From: Sepiola atlantica
Lineage: Eukaryota > Mollusca > Cephalopoda > Sepiida > Sepiolidae
NCBI GenBank assembly: GCA_963556195.1
Contig: OY744525.1
Location: 61,536,272-61,600,271, forward strand
DNA: 64,000 bases
Direction of reading: 5' to 3'
The position numbers and the translations under genes were made by a program. Below, piece after piece: positions 53,940 to 63,635 of the stretch (position 1 is its first letter; each line of letters starts with the position of its first letter). The notes under the pieces are model-generated. The model was not told where the DNA came from and made no database searches. It worked only from the letters and a program-made list of their open reading frames with translations.

Positions 53940-54355
53940 GAAAAAGGAAAGTATTACTAGAAAAAGTAAAACTGAGAGTGAAACTGAAAGTAAATAAGAG
54001 AAAAGAAGAGTGAAACTGAAAGTAAATAAGAGAAAAGAAGAGTGAAACTGAAAGTAAATAAGAGAAAAGAAGAGTGAAACTGAAAGTAAATAAGAGAAAA
54101 AAGAGTGAAACCGAAAGTAAATAAGTGAAAAGAAGGGTGAAACTGAAAGTAAATAAGTGAAAAGAAGGGTGAAACTGAAAGTAAAGAGAAAAGAAGAGTG
54201 AAACTGAAAGTAAATAAGAGAAAAGAGTGAAAGTAAATAAGAGAAAAGAAGAGTGAAAGTGAAAGTTAATAAAAAATAGGAAAGTGAAAGTTAATAAGAA
54301 ATAGAAAAGTGAAAGTGAAAGTAAATAAGAAAAAAGAAAAAGAAAAGTGAAACAA
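53940..54355 (+). repeat. 32-bp purine-rich minisatellite, about 12 units
   Basis: Units 'agtgaaactgaaagtaaata' plus 'agagaaaagaag', 32 bp, identical in the centre and shortened toward the right. The minus-strand 186-codon frame is repeat-derived. Confidence 0.95.
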
Positions 54356-55053
54356 GCCTGAAAATTGATGTCAAATAAGTAAACGAAGGCTAAAGAAAAA
54401 AGCGCCAAAATAATTACACAGAAAACCGGAAGTGTACGTAAATGCGAAATAGGAAAATAAATGCACAAAAACTAAATCAGCAAAAAATTGTAAAAAAAAG
54501 GAAAGTGAAAAGTAAATTAAACGAGAAAAAAGAAAAGCAAGAATGTAAAACTCGATGAATAATGAGAAAAAAAGGAAACTAGAAGAAATAAGAACCAAAA
54601 TGAAAGATAAAAAACAATCCTTGAAAATAATGGCGAAAAAGTAAGAAAAAATAAAGAAAATGACTAAAAAAATAATGCCAGGAAAAAGAAAGAAAAAACA
54701 GATAAATAAGAAAAAGAGAAAAAAAGCAGAATGTATTATTGGACTTTCCAGTAACCTAGCAAGTTTCAATAATAAAAGACCTCTATCAATATACAGACAA
54801 GTATAGAAACGGTAAACTCGTGAAATACAAGAACTGCTTACATAGACAGACGGTTGCAGTCCAAGTTTGATTTAATGATTGAAGAGTTTCCTCCTCCTCC
54901 CTTCCCTCCAGAGTCTCCGATTTCACTGAGGTCATTATCTAACAAAAATAGACTTGATGAAAAACACAATCCGAGGAGAAGTAAGATGCCTGGAAGCCAT
55001 CTTTTAGACCTTTCAAATGCACCAGTTTCGAGTACAGTCAGAATATCCATCTA
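54356..55053. other. A-rich, mostly purine sequence then unassigned
   Basis: Purine-rich to about 54730. From 54840 the sequence is mixed, with frames on both strands that lack recognisable domains. Confidence 0.45.
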
Positions 55054-55589
55054 TCTATATATACTATTAAAAAGTTACAGTGTTTTTTTAGTGTCTGTCT
55101 GTTTCGTATGATTGGTTGACAAAAATGGAATAGGCAGAGTACACATTACTAAGGCAGTAGTTTTTTTTATGATCAATATCCGTGTTCGAATCTCATAATT
55201 CTAAATGATTTTTTTTAAAACTGGATACGTGTTTCATGAATTTAAAGAAATTAACATAACATTAAAAACATTACATAAATATTTTTTTAAACTAAATGAC
55301 CTTTTATTTGATAAAACATCAAAATAATAGAGTATTCGGCATTAGTTCAAAGCAAATTATTTTTGTTAAAAAAACATAATTTCTAATGTTTTTTTTGCTA
55401 ATAAAAATGCGTAAATACATTTATCATAGTTACTAACTCTCATGTAAACACAAAGTAGCATTTTTCTTCCACAAAATTTCACAAATATTTTTCTTCATAC
55501 TAGCTACAAGTGGCAGAAAATAGATAAAGATGGAAATTGACATACCCAGGTACTGTGCCAACACCGCTCAAGTAGCGAGTATAAACTAG
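55054..55589 (+). mobile_element. Non-autonomous Helitron, 536 bp
   Basis: Begins TCTATATATACTATTAAAAAG after a host A (first 20 bases) and ends AGTATAAACTAG before a host T. The hairpin CGCT-caagt-AGCG ends about 10 bp before CTAG, where Helitrons have theirs. A second copy of its last 100 bp is at 57615-57747. No coding capacity. Confidence 0.75.
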
Positions 55590-56235
55590 TTTCCAATAAT
55601 TTATTTAATGCAATTTTGGGTAAAATAGAAGCATACACTTTATCATTGCCGCCATATCTGAAATCGTAAATTGTGAACATCTTCCCCAATTATACTTATA
55701 CTGGATTTATTTTTTGGCAAATAATAATTTGTTTTAAACAATTTGTTTAATTATTAACAAATGATAAAATCAAATTGTTTTTATAACTAGAAAATTTAAA
55801 AACAAATTTTCATTTTGAAAATATTTTTAACTAACAATCAAATCAATTTTTTATAATAATTTAATTATTATAAAAAAATATAATTATATTACAAATAATA
55901 AAATCAAATTGTTTTTTTATAACTAGAAAATTTTAAAACAAATTTTCATTTTGAAAATATTTTCAACAAACAATCAAATAAATTTTTTATAATAATTTAA
56001 TTATTATAAAAAAATATAATTATATTACAAATAATAAAATCAAACTTTTTTATAAATAATAAAAATAAAAATTCTATCAAAAACTATGAGGCCTAAAATA
56101 ATTGGAGATTTGAAGGGGGATTAACACTGGTTCGCAATTTATAATTTCAGTTAGTACGGCTATGATGAAGTAGATAATTTCTATTTTACCCAATTTTCAA
56201 GCATATAAGCCCTTAATAATTAGGATGAAAAAAAA
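55590..56235. repeat. AT-rich sequence with a 134-bp tandem duplication
   Basis: The unit starting 'aaatgataaaatcaaattgt' (about 55758) recurs at about 55892 and in part at about 56027. It includes 'tttaattattataaaaaaat'. The rest is unassigned. Confidence 0.85.
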
Positions 56236-56345
56236 AAGGAGAAATGCGTATACTTTTCTTGCAGGAGTTCAAACTTAGTCATAATGATTTCTGAAAGCTG
56301 ACAATATCAACAGAACACGAGGAGAAGGGTCCACACATGATCTGA

Positions 56346-56523
56346 TGGTGGTTTAATAAATTCAGTAATCAAAGTTTTGCCGATGAAGGTAGAGGACGGC
56401 CATGCACTTTTGGCAATGAACGTTTGGAAGCAATTATTGAACAAAACCTAAATTGAAGTGTCAGCAAAATGTCTTAAGCACTTGATGTCAGTATTTTATT
56501 AGTGTAAAAAGGTTTGATATTGG
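56346..56523 (+). pseudogene. Mariner transposase helix-turn-helix fragment
   Basis: The frame reads WWFNKFSNQSFADEGRGRP, then FGNERLEAIIEQNLN, stop, SVSKMS, stop, ALDVSI. It matches the mariner N-terminal domain 'WF.rF...df...de.rsGRP..f.de.L.a.i..np.qsv.kla..lgvs..tvs'. The GRP motif is kept. Three in-frame stops and loss of the catalytic half show a dead remnant. It ends at repeat A. Confidence 0.85.
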
Positions 56524-56526
56524 GCC

Positions 56527-56690
56527 AGTAGACACACTAGTATATAAAATGGTTAGTTGAGAATAACAGGAAATGAAAGGTCAGCCGGGGTCAATTTGAT
56601 GAACACGAGGTGAGAATAGCCAGACTGTGGGAATTAATAAAAATGGATGTGACATCACATGGCACAATAAAAGAGAGAAAGAGAAGAAAG
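56527..56690 (+). repeat. Interspersed repeat A
   Basis: Second copy of 9882-10035, same orientation, immediately after the mariner fragment. Confidence 0.75.
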
Positions 56691-56954
56691 ACTGTTTGGA
56701 AGCACGCACAGCGTGGACATTTAAAGTGATATGGGCTGACAGAATATGATTAAACAGTCATTATCGATATACCTCTCCGTCTCCCTCCTACACTGGTCAG
56801 TGACTTGGAAGTTGAATAACCCTCTCTCTCTTTCATCAGTTTTGTCTTGACTTAGTATTTTTGAAAGTATAAATTAGGGTTTTTTATTTCAGGACAACAA
56901 GCCCTTAATCTGAAAAGATCACGCAGGAATGCATACAAAAAGAGTTTGAATTAC
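56691..56954. other. Spacer
   Basis: Nothing recognised. Confidence 0.4.
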
Positions 56955-57285
56955 CAACTAGACACCATCCTTGAGTGTCTTTCGTCTCTCTGTACAAGGG
57001 TTTCTCAGGACAATCTGACATGAGGATACTTCACCCTACTAGTAAGCCCTGACTAAAAATTCAAAATAACATAGTATTCGAAGGCCAAATAAGATCCCTT
57101 CGACACGGCTATACACTGGTGCATATGAGGAATGGCGCACCTTCTCGTAGTGATGTTACCTCAAGTAACAGCACTTAGCTGGATACTCCACCAGACTAGA
57201 TGAATTCTTGTCATGGAATCCGGTAAGACCAAAAGAAAGATATACTTAACTGCTCAATTGAGGAGAGGAAAATGAATGTTCTTAA
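56955..57285 (-). repeat. Interspersed repeat B, inverted copy
   Basis: Reverse match to 51715-52080: 'tggatactccaccagactag', 'caaaataacatagtattcg', 'ctgacatgaggatac'. Confidence 0.85.
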
Positions 57286-57614
57286 TTTCTTTATTAAGTC
57301 AACGTTGGAGAAGTGGAGGAGAATTTTGATTGAACACAAGGATATCTATGTATCTTATATAGAAATCAAGTGTGAGCTCCAGAAATGGGCCCTTTGATTT
57401 CTGAGGACTTACTGAAGTAAAATGAAAACAAGAGCGAGAACATACAGCTACCAAGGTATGGATACAATTTGTGGACTTTAATATTTCTTTAACGAGTACC
57501 ACGACAACTTGGTTTTCAGCATTTATGACACAAGGTTGAAACGCAACAAAACTAAGTGACCCGTTTTTTTTGTTGTTTTTTTTTTGATAATCTGCAAAAA
57601 AGTAGTTACTCTCA
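57286..57614. other. Unassigned sequence
   Basis: A 106-codon minus-strand frame (57299-57619) has no recognisable domain. Confidence 0.35.
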
Positions 57615-57747
57615 TTCAAATACTAAGTAGAACCTACGAAATTTCACAAAAGATTTTCTTCGTACAAGCTATAAGTGGTAGAAACTAGGTAAAGATGGAA
57701 ATTGACATACCCAGGTACTGTACCACCACAAAGCGGGTATAAACTAG
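57615..57747 (+). mobile_element. Helitron 3' end
   Basis: Shares 'aaagatggaaattgacatac', 'ccaggtactg' and the terminal 'gtataaactagt' with the Helitron ending at 55589. The 5' part is missing or diverged. Confidence 0.7.
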
Positions 57748-57764
57748 TACTGCTGACCAATTAA

Positions 57765-57900
57765 TGCTTTTGTCTAAGGCTGAAGCTATGATCAAAACTA
57801 GTGGCACCAGCGACTAATTTAAAAAGCAAAGGTTGGTGCCGCCAAGCAACAAATCAATCATCAATCACCTGGAAACAAGCCATTACCATGTTGCCCTCAT
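57765..57900 (+). repeat. Interspersed repeat C
   Basis: Shares 'gatcaaaactagtggcacca', 'gcgactaatttaaa', 'agcaa' and 'caatcatcaatcacctgg' with 59085-59230 and 61310-61450. Class unknown. Confidence 0.65.
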
Positions 57901-58039
57901 TCTGTCTCTAGAGACATTGGATACTATCTGAAAGGAGGCATACGAGACAAAATAGTTTACGGTGAAGCCAGCGTTGCGCAATTCCCAAACATACTTCTCC
58001 TTGCATTGCTTAAGTACAGCATAAAAAAGAAAGCCAAGA
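57901..58039. other. Spacer
   Basis: Nothing recognised. Confidence 0.4.
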
Positions 58040-58295
58040 TGACCACAAGAACCGCAAAGAAGAACTGATGTTATTTCCGAATTTTCCTTCTCCTAAATGT
58101 GTTACTTTACCAAGGCTTAAGGGTCTAGTCTACCCTACTATTTCACATATAGCTAGGGGAAGGAGACACAGTTTAATAGATTTCCCAAAGATATTAGAGA
58201 AAGTTCCCTTTCTTACACTTCCAAACTTACAGCACCTGGTATTCCAAACGTGTCACCCATCACCAGGATCAATGTTGCGTAACTCTGGCAATTCA
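58040..58295 (-). repeat. 5S rRNA-derived SINE
   Basis: On the minus strand the head (58226-58295) reads 'cagagttacgcaacattgat', 'cctggtgatgggtgac', 'cgtttggaataccaggtgct', 'gtaagttt', following the 3' part of 5S rRNA with a small deletion. The tail (58040-58225) shares segments with 43.8 kb. Both copies have head and tail in the same order, as expected of a 5S-derived SINE. Confidence 0.78.
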
Positions 58296-59084
58296 AAAGA
58301 ACCGCCAACTAGCAGGACGCCGTAGAAATTCCAGTCTCCTCTTTCTTCTTACTGTAAAAAAATTGTCACCTAAATATCTTTTAAATAAATAGAATGAGTG
58401 CTACTTGCGCTATTCCTTGACCTTTTTGCGAGGAGGAAAGTGTAGTATCTGTTCTGATATTACACTTCGTTGTTTCTGCTATTGGTCAGTGAAGGAGAAA
58501 TCCTTCTAGGCTAGAGCCATTTTTATTTTTATCACAATCCAGAGTTCTAACTCTGCCCTCGTTCGGAGGCAAGGAAATTGGGACAACGACGACATGGACG
58601 ACGGCACCGGGGGGAGGGGGGGGCTCAAGCTCCCTCACTTTTTGCCTTGGGCCCCCCCACTTTACAGTCATCAATAATTAAGTTGATATGCATGTGTTTA
58701 ACCGGCCCCCTCCCACTTTTTAGGAGAGCCCCCCCCCCTTTTATAACTGTCCCGCCGGCCCTGTATGACGTCTTATTAGATTTGGAAGCAATTCATTTTC
58801 AAAGAGGTAGAATCTTAATTTTGGGCTCACATCGATACCAGATAGTTTGCAATTACTTTTTTTTGCATCTTTGATGATCGGACGATTTCATTTTGTAAAA
58901 TGTGTGCATAAGGCGATAACAAACGTACAAACAAAGGTATATAAGCATTATTACACAGAAAATTATTATTAGTAGTAATAGTAGTAGTAATATTATATGG
59001 TATAGTCTTAAGCTGATATATAACGTTTACTAATTAATGTTTTCTCTTAGGATTAGGTTAGGTCTTCATTAATTACTACTGGAC
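58296..59084. other. Unassigned sequence with C/G runs
   Basis: G-rich and C-rich runs at 58608-58660 and 58705-58760 could pair ('gccttgggcccccccacttt' and facing G run). AGT/ATT trinucleotides at 58965-58995. No gene recognised. Confidence 0.4.
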
Positions 59085-59230
59085 TTTGGTAAATGGTCAC
59101 GATTGATGGCTCGACGAACTAATTTAAATAGCAATGGTGGTGTTGACCGATAAATCACTCATCACTAACCCATGTGAAAACATTAAGTCATTTATGAACT
59201 CTCCTTTTCCACGGATGATGGTTATGAGTG
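59085..59230 (+). repeat. Interspersed repeat C
   Basis: 'cacgattgatggctcgacga', 'ctaatttaaatagcaatggt', 'gataaatcactcatcactaa'. Confidence 0.75.
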
Positions 59231-59389
59231 TACATCCCTAGTCAAAAATAATGTAAAAAAAATAAAAATTATGCTTCGCTAGTGTTCGCCTTAATATTCT
59301 TGTCTTTTTTCTTGTCTTGAGTCATCCATCAATTGATGATGAAAAGTTCGTAAAGTTTGTGCGCCATGATGCTCGCTCAAGCTCCAATC
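59231..59389. other. Spacer
   Basis: Nothing recognised. Confidence 0.4.
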
Positions 59390-59670
59390 GCTAATATTCA
59401 TATAAAATAACGTCTCAATCGGTGAAGTTAAAAAAAGAAAATAAGAAAGAAAGAAAACGTCTCAAACTGGAAAGTTAAAAAAAAAATAGAAAAGAAAAGC
59501 ATGAAAAAGGTATCAATCAGTATATAAAGAAGAAAAGAAAAAGAAAAACAAGTCTCATTATGGAAATAGAGTAAAGGATTTCTTTCCAAATTCATTTTAG
59601 ATGGCAAGGGAGGTTGCCAGACTTACTATTTGCTTTCTCCTTTTCCCTAAACAATTGAAATGGTTTCGTC
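59390..59670 (-). repeat. Interspersed repeat D, inverted copy
   Basis: Reverse match to 22755-23080 (see there). Confidence 0.7.
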
Positions 59671-60349
59671 CGACAATTTTCTTTACTCGTTAATGTTTGT
59701 GTGAAAAGATGGATATATATATACATATACGAAAATAAATACACATTGTTCTTTATTATAGAGTGGAAGATGCCCTCTGATATTAGATTGGTAAGAAAAT
59801 AATGTCATTTTTGTACCTCAACATCAAATGTTTATAAATCAGATTCAAGTCAACTTTATTCGGCGAAATAAAAACGAGTGATTCTTTATTATACCTCCCC
59901 CTCCCAAGGCAGATAAAGTGATCCCTCCCCCCAAAAAAAAACAGAATATAGGGTGATACCCCCCCCCCCTCCCCCAAAAAATGCCACCCATGGAATCGTT
60001 AACAAAATTCATCATTCAATTAAATTTCTAACAGTCTAATTTTTTAAATTGCTGTTTCATAACATGCTGGAAAACTTTGGTGATCGTCTCATCAGTTGGA
60101 AGTGTAATCCTGAATAGGCTTCACACTAACCGGACGATACCCCCCTTTCGATGTTTATCTCAAAGATAATGTCTATCCAAACAATCCATAGACTATTCCT
60201 GAACTTAAGAGGGACACCACAGTCTAAATCAGGGCATTGCCAAGAGAGGAGTGAGTCACAGTTATTGACAATTTTGTATCCAGGCTTATCATTGAATGGC
60301 AGTAAAAGAAGATTCTAAGACATTCATGACTGAAACTTGGTGGACAAGT
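59671..60349. other. Unassigned sequence with C runs
   Basis: C homopolymers at 59925-59930 and 59959-59975. The area 59955-60015 resembles 36495-36565. No gene. Confidence 0.4.
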
Positions 60350-60625
60350 CAGGCATAGGCTGAAGTTTATTTGTACTAAAGGAGACTTCGTTGGTATAGT
60401 CATGTTGAAAGAATGGATGAGAGTTCTTGGGCTAGTAGATATAGAACAGTTGCGGTAGCAGGGGGAAAGAGAAGTCCAAGGAAAACATGGGAGGAAGTGA
60501 TAAGGATGGACTTTAGTCGGAGACGGGTAATTAAAGATCTGGCCAGTCAATTTATAAAAGCCGTCCAACACATGCCAGCATTTAAAACTGACGTTAAACC
60601 GAATATGACGATGAGGGGCAGCAAG
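60350..60625 (+). pseudogene. RTE-like LINE C-terminus and tail, decayed
   Basis: The block before 60413 reads LRRYSHVERMDESSW-like. From there the open frame (60413-60757) gives MDESSWASRYRTVAVAGGKR, SPRKTWEEVIRMDFSRR and the tail-derived FIKAVQHMPAFKTDVKPN. The pattern 'gr.rg.RpkKtW.e.i..D' is typical. The 3' end 'catgccagcatttaaaactg', 'acgttaaaccgaatatgacg' is the family tail. The upstream polymerase is missing. Confidence 0.85.
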
Positions 60626-60847
60626 AAAGCAAATAGCAAGTCAGACAACCACCTCAGATATACCTTGTCACCTGAATTGAATTCAGAAGGAAGTCCTTCA
60701 CTCTATAATAAAAAGCTAACAGTGGATTTTTTTTCTTCTTTTGGTCATCAGAAATGATAATTTATATATGAAAATGTAATTTTATGATTTTGTGTGACTA
60801 TTTTAGTAATATATCCAGATAAATAGCGAGTACAAAAAGTGTCAAAG
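60626..60847. other. Unassigned sequence
   Basis: 60615-60665 resembles the start of repeat D. Otherwise nothing. Confidence 0.4.
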
Positions 60848-60951
60848 CAATTTGTTTTCCTGCTCAGCTTGTGGAAAGGGAGTCGGGAGCAACTCAATTT
60901 GTTTTCCTGCTCAGCTTGTGGAAAGGGAGTCGGGAGCAACTCAATTTGTTT
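60848..60951 (+). repeat. Exact 47-bp tandem duplication
   Basis: Copies 60848-60894 and 60895-60941 are identical, followed by the first 10 bases of a third. Confidence 0.97.
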
Positions 60952-61019
60952 TTGTAATACTTGTAGGCATTGGGTACAAAGAAGTGCAGTGGAATTATTA
61001 GTAGGATGAGAGATGATGA
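60952..61019. other. Spacer
   Basis: Short unassigned spacer. Confidence 0.4.
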
Positions 61020-61092
61020 CCAGCTTGTGTGCAAGAAGTCAGTTTTTAAAAGCTGTCCAACACATACCAACATGTAAAACAGACCTTAAACC

Positions 61093-61136
<44 letters not shown>
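61020..61136 (+). pseudogene. RTE-like LINE 3' tail with (GAT)n
   Basis: 'aaaagctgtccaacacatac' and 'catgtaaaacagaccttaaa' lead into a GAT run of about 14 units (61095-61136). Only the tail remains. Confidence 0.85.
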
Positions 61137-61140
<4 letters not shown>

Positions 61141-61309
61141 TGACTGAGGGTGAACACTAGTATTGAAATAAGCATTTATTTCACGACCGAGTTGAAATTT
61201 AAATAATGCAAAATCCGATATTATTTTCCAACCAACCTAATACACACGCTAAAGTAAACGAATTGATCCTTGCTCCAAGAGTTAAGTCATGTCTTATTTA
61301 ACGACTATT
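61137..61309. other. Spacer
   Basis: Nothing recognised. Confidence 0.4.
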
Positions 61310-61450
61310 TGATGCTGGGGTTAGTAAGTGATCAAGATTGATGGCACTAGTGACTAATTTAAATAGCAACGGTGATGCTGAGCTATAAATCACTCATCAC
61401 TAACCTGGAGTCAAAGCCAGAGCGATATGACTTCACTTATACCCTCCTAT
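61310..61450 (+). repeat. Interspersed repeat C
   Basis: 'gatcaagattgatggcacta', 'gtgactaatttaaatagcaa', 'ataaatcactcatcactaac'. Confidence 0.78.
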
Positions 61451-61654
61451 TCTCTCTAGGGATGGGAGGTAATCTGTATTATACTCTTTGATAATGAGAT
61501 ATTTAAAGTCGGCACATGATCTAAGATAGATGGGACGTTTCTTCTTCTCATCACTGGTTATATGGTGCGTCTGAAAAACCACACCATTATTTATGTATTT
61601 ATTATGCCTCGGTGGGCATCTTTTATTTTGATCAATGATCTAGTTTCAAGTTTA

Positions 61655-61660
<6 letters not shown>
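61451..61660. other. Unassigned spacer
   Basis: Nothing recognised. Confidence 0.4.

Positions 61661-61694
<34 letters not shown>
61661..61694. repeat. (TA)n microsatellite
   Basis: TA run near the left border of the PLE fragment. Confidence 0.97.
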
Positions 61695-61697
<3 letters not shown>

Positions 61698-61911
61698 AAG
61701 AGAGAGATTGTGTGTGTATTTAGGTAGCATTTTCTCATTTATGCACACATTGTTAAAAATAACAGAATTCGTCTGTTTAATTACACCTTTTTTTATTTTT
61801 TCAATTTTTCTGATGGTATTTTTGTATTAAAATCAAAAAAAAAAAAAATGTCCCATAGGTTTCACGAACGTTTTCGATTCTTCGTCGAATCATCCTTAGG
61901 TGTCAAAAGTA

Positions 61912-62178
61912 AATGAACACTTTACAAGCACTACCCTATCCCGCCGCCTCACCATGCATCTTGTAAACTCTAGCTCAATTTACCAACATCTACAAAAACA
62001 TAACTGCACTCCCTCTGATTTAAGACAAATTCTAGTTAATAACACTAAAGTTATACATTCAGAAATCAATTTAAAAAAAGTAAAAATACTCGAAGCTATC
62101 TACATAAAAACACAACAAGCTAAAATATACAACATCACATATGAAACCAGTGGTAACATTTTAAAATGCTTAACGTAA
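61912..62178 (+). pseudogene. PLE C-terminus (GIY-YIG endonuclease region), fragment
   Basis: The open frame enters from the left flank with no ATG of its own (an upstream GTG at 61900 is not a likely start) and ends at TAA 62176-62178. Residues SSSIYQHLQKHNCTPSD and VKILEAIYIKTQQAKIYN match the last part of the GIY-YIG region of Penelope-like proteins (...HL...H... then ...EAi.I....P.lN). The GIY and YIG motifs, and the reverse transcriptase, are absent, so this is a 3' remnant. The junction with the inverted flank marks a rearrangement or 5' truncation. Confidence 0.7.
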
Positions 62179-62329
62179 TGCGATTTTGTTCTGTGATGCC
62201 ATCCAGCGTTGCTGAATTTAAATCGTCAACGACTTCCTAGAACAATGCGAAAAACGTTCTATGCGCGTTTCTCTGCCGTCTTTTTAAAATTCTCTTCTTT
62301 CTCCAGCTTTTTTGTTCATTTGCTTTTGA

Positions 62330-62369
62330 CACCTGAAGATGATCCGACGAAGAATCGAAAACGTTTGTG
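62330..62369 (+). ncRNA. Hammerhead-like motif in PLE flank
   Basis: CAC, core CUGAAGA (62333-62339), one unpaired U, hairpin GAU...AUC, GAA, palindrome AACGUU as stem III, U before the cleavage position, then GUG pairing with CAC. Stem I has only three pairs and stem II three. The inverted left copy has a changed core (CUAAGGA). It fits the degenerate hammerheads of PLEs but is not a strong call. Confidence 0.45.
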
Positions 62370-62497
62370 AAACTTGTGAAACCTATGGGATATTTATTTA
62401 TTTTTTTTATTTTGATACAAAAATGATAATCAAAAAAATTGACAAAATAAAAAAAGGTATAATTAAACAGACGAATTCTGTTATTTTTAACAATGTT

Positions 62498-62500
<3 letters not shown>

Positions 62501-62537
<37 letters not shown>
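62501..62537. repeat. (TA)n microsatellite
   Basis: TA run at the end of the PLE right flank. Confidence 0.97.
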
Positions 62538-62541
<4 letters not shown>

Positions 62542-63169
62542 ATTAGTTAAAAAGAAGTGACAATTCTTGTTTGTTTCTTGTATGATCCAGTTTTTCGTGT
62601 CTGCTCGAATGTGAACAGGAAATCGCCATATTTGCAAAAGTTTTCTGCTCTCGTGAGTTTTTGTCAGAAACGTGATGAGTTACAAATTAAAATTAGTGAA
62701 TTTATTGTGAAAGTCGATTAAAACCGTTTTAAAAGCAGTTCAATATACCTCCCCCCCCCCTCGTATCGAGCTTAGTTGATGGTGTGTTTGTTTGCTCGAA
62801 TGAGTAAGGTTTCGATGATAGGGAGGTGCAGGTTGCAATTTGAGATAGCGAGGATGGCAGTGTTTTGTATTAATATGTTTCTAAAATCTTTTTGGGAGAT
62901 GTCATGTGCTACCAGATGTTAGTAAATGGAGCTGTGGGAGGAGGAAAGGTTACATGGTAAGAGATCCTTGTTCTAATCATGTCAATATATGTATTATTAG
63001 CAAAGACACATTCTCCTATCGGGCATTTGAACACATATACGGCATTACCAGTTTTTAGTAAACTGTTAACAGATGTCGGGTTATTATATATTAATACGTT
63101 AGTTGTTTTAGATTTTTTATAATAAATGATAGATTAGAGTGTGAAGTTTTGTCAATATGTTTATATATT
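62538..63169. other. Unassigned sequence
   Basis: A C run at 62751-62760. Nothing recognised. Confidence 0.4.
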
Positions 63170-63635
63170 ATTAGGAGTGGGACGTAATAGGTGAAAATTT
63201 CAGATTCATGCGAGTAGTATTTTTTTGTGTTCATTTATGCATAAATAATACTAAACAATCAAACATTTTGAAAATTTTGCAAAATTCAGAAGGTGCAGGC
63301 CAAAAATAGCCGTTAGGGCTCCACGGGACTCAAAATCCATCATTTTTCGGTGAAAAAGTGGTTTCATGCGACATTGCAGGTCCTAAACATCCTCAAAAGC
63401 TATGAATGTATATAGATGGTTAAATCTGATATAGTACTTTAATTTAGGACCATTTTCAGGCTGTGAAAGGGTTTTCATGAATGTAAAATAGCCAAAAACT
63501 AGTGACCTGCACCTTCTGAATTTTGCAAAATTTTCAAAATGTTTAATTGTTTAGTGTTATTTATGTATAAATGAACACAAAAAAATACTTCCCGCATGAA
63601 TCTGAAATTTTCACCCATTACGTCCCACCCCTAAT
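63170..63635. mobile_element. 466-bp foldback MITE
   Basis: Arms 63170-63299 and 63506-63635 are both 130 bp and complementary with about 6-8 mismatches; they begin ATTAGGNGTGGGACGTAAT. The 206-bp centre has no open frame. Flanks are TA-rich. Confidence 0.9.

Larger units (their letters stand above)
61741..62502 (+). mobile_element. Penelope-like element fragment with inverted flanks
   Basis: The left flank (61741-61919) is an inverted copy of the right flank (62313-62502): both have 'cgacgaagaatcgaaaacgt', 'gaaacctatggga', 'ggtataattaaacagacg' and 'ctgttatttttaac'. Between them is the end of a PLE protein (61912-62178). The right flank ends in (TA)n. Flanking copies in direct or inverted order with hammerhead motifs are typical of Penelope-like elements. 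The polymerase part is missing. Confidence 0.75.

Noticed and set aside
53010..54769. Minus-strand frames of 105-186 codons, hydrophobic
   Set aside because: They lie on purine tracts and a 32-bp minisatellite.
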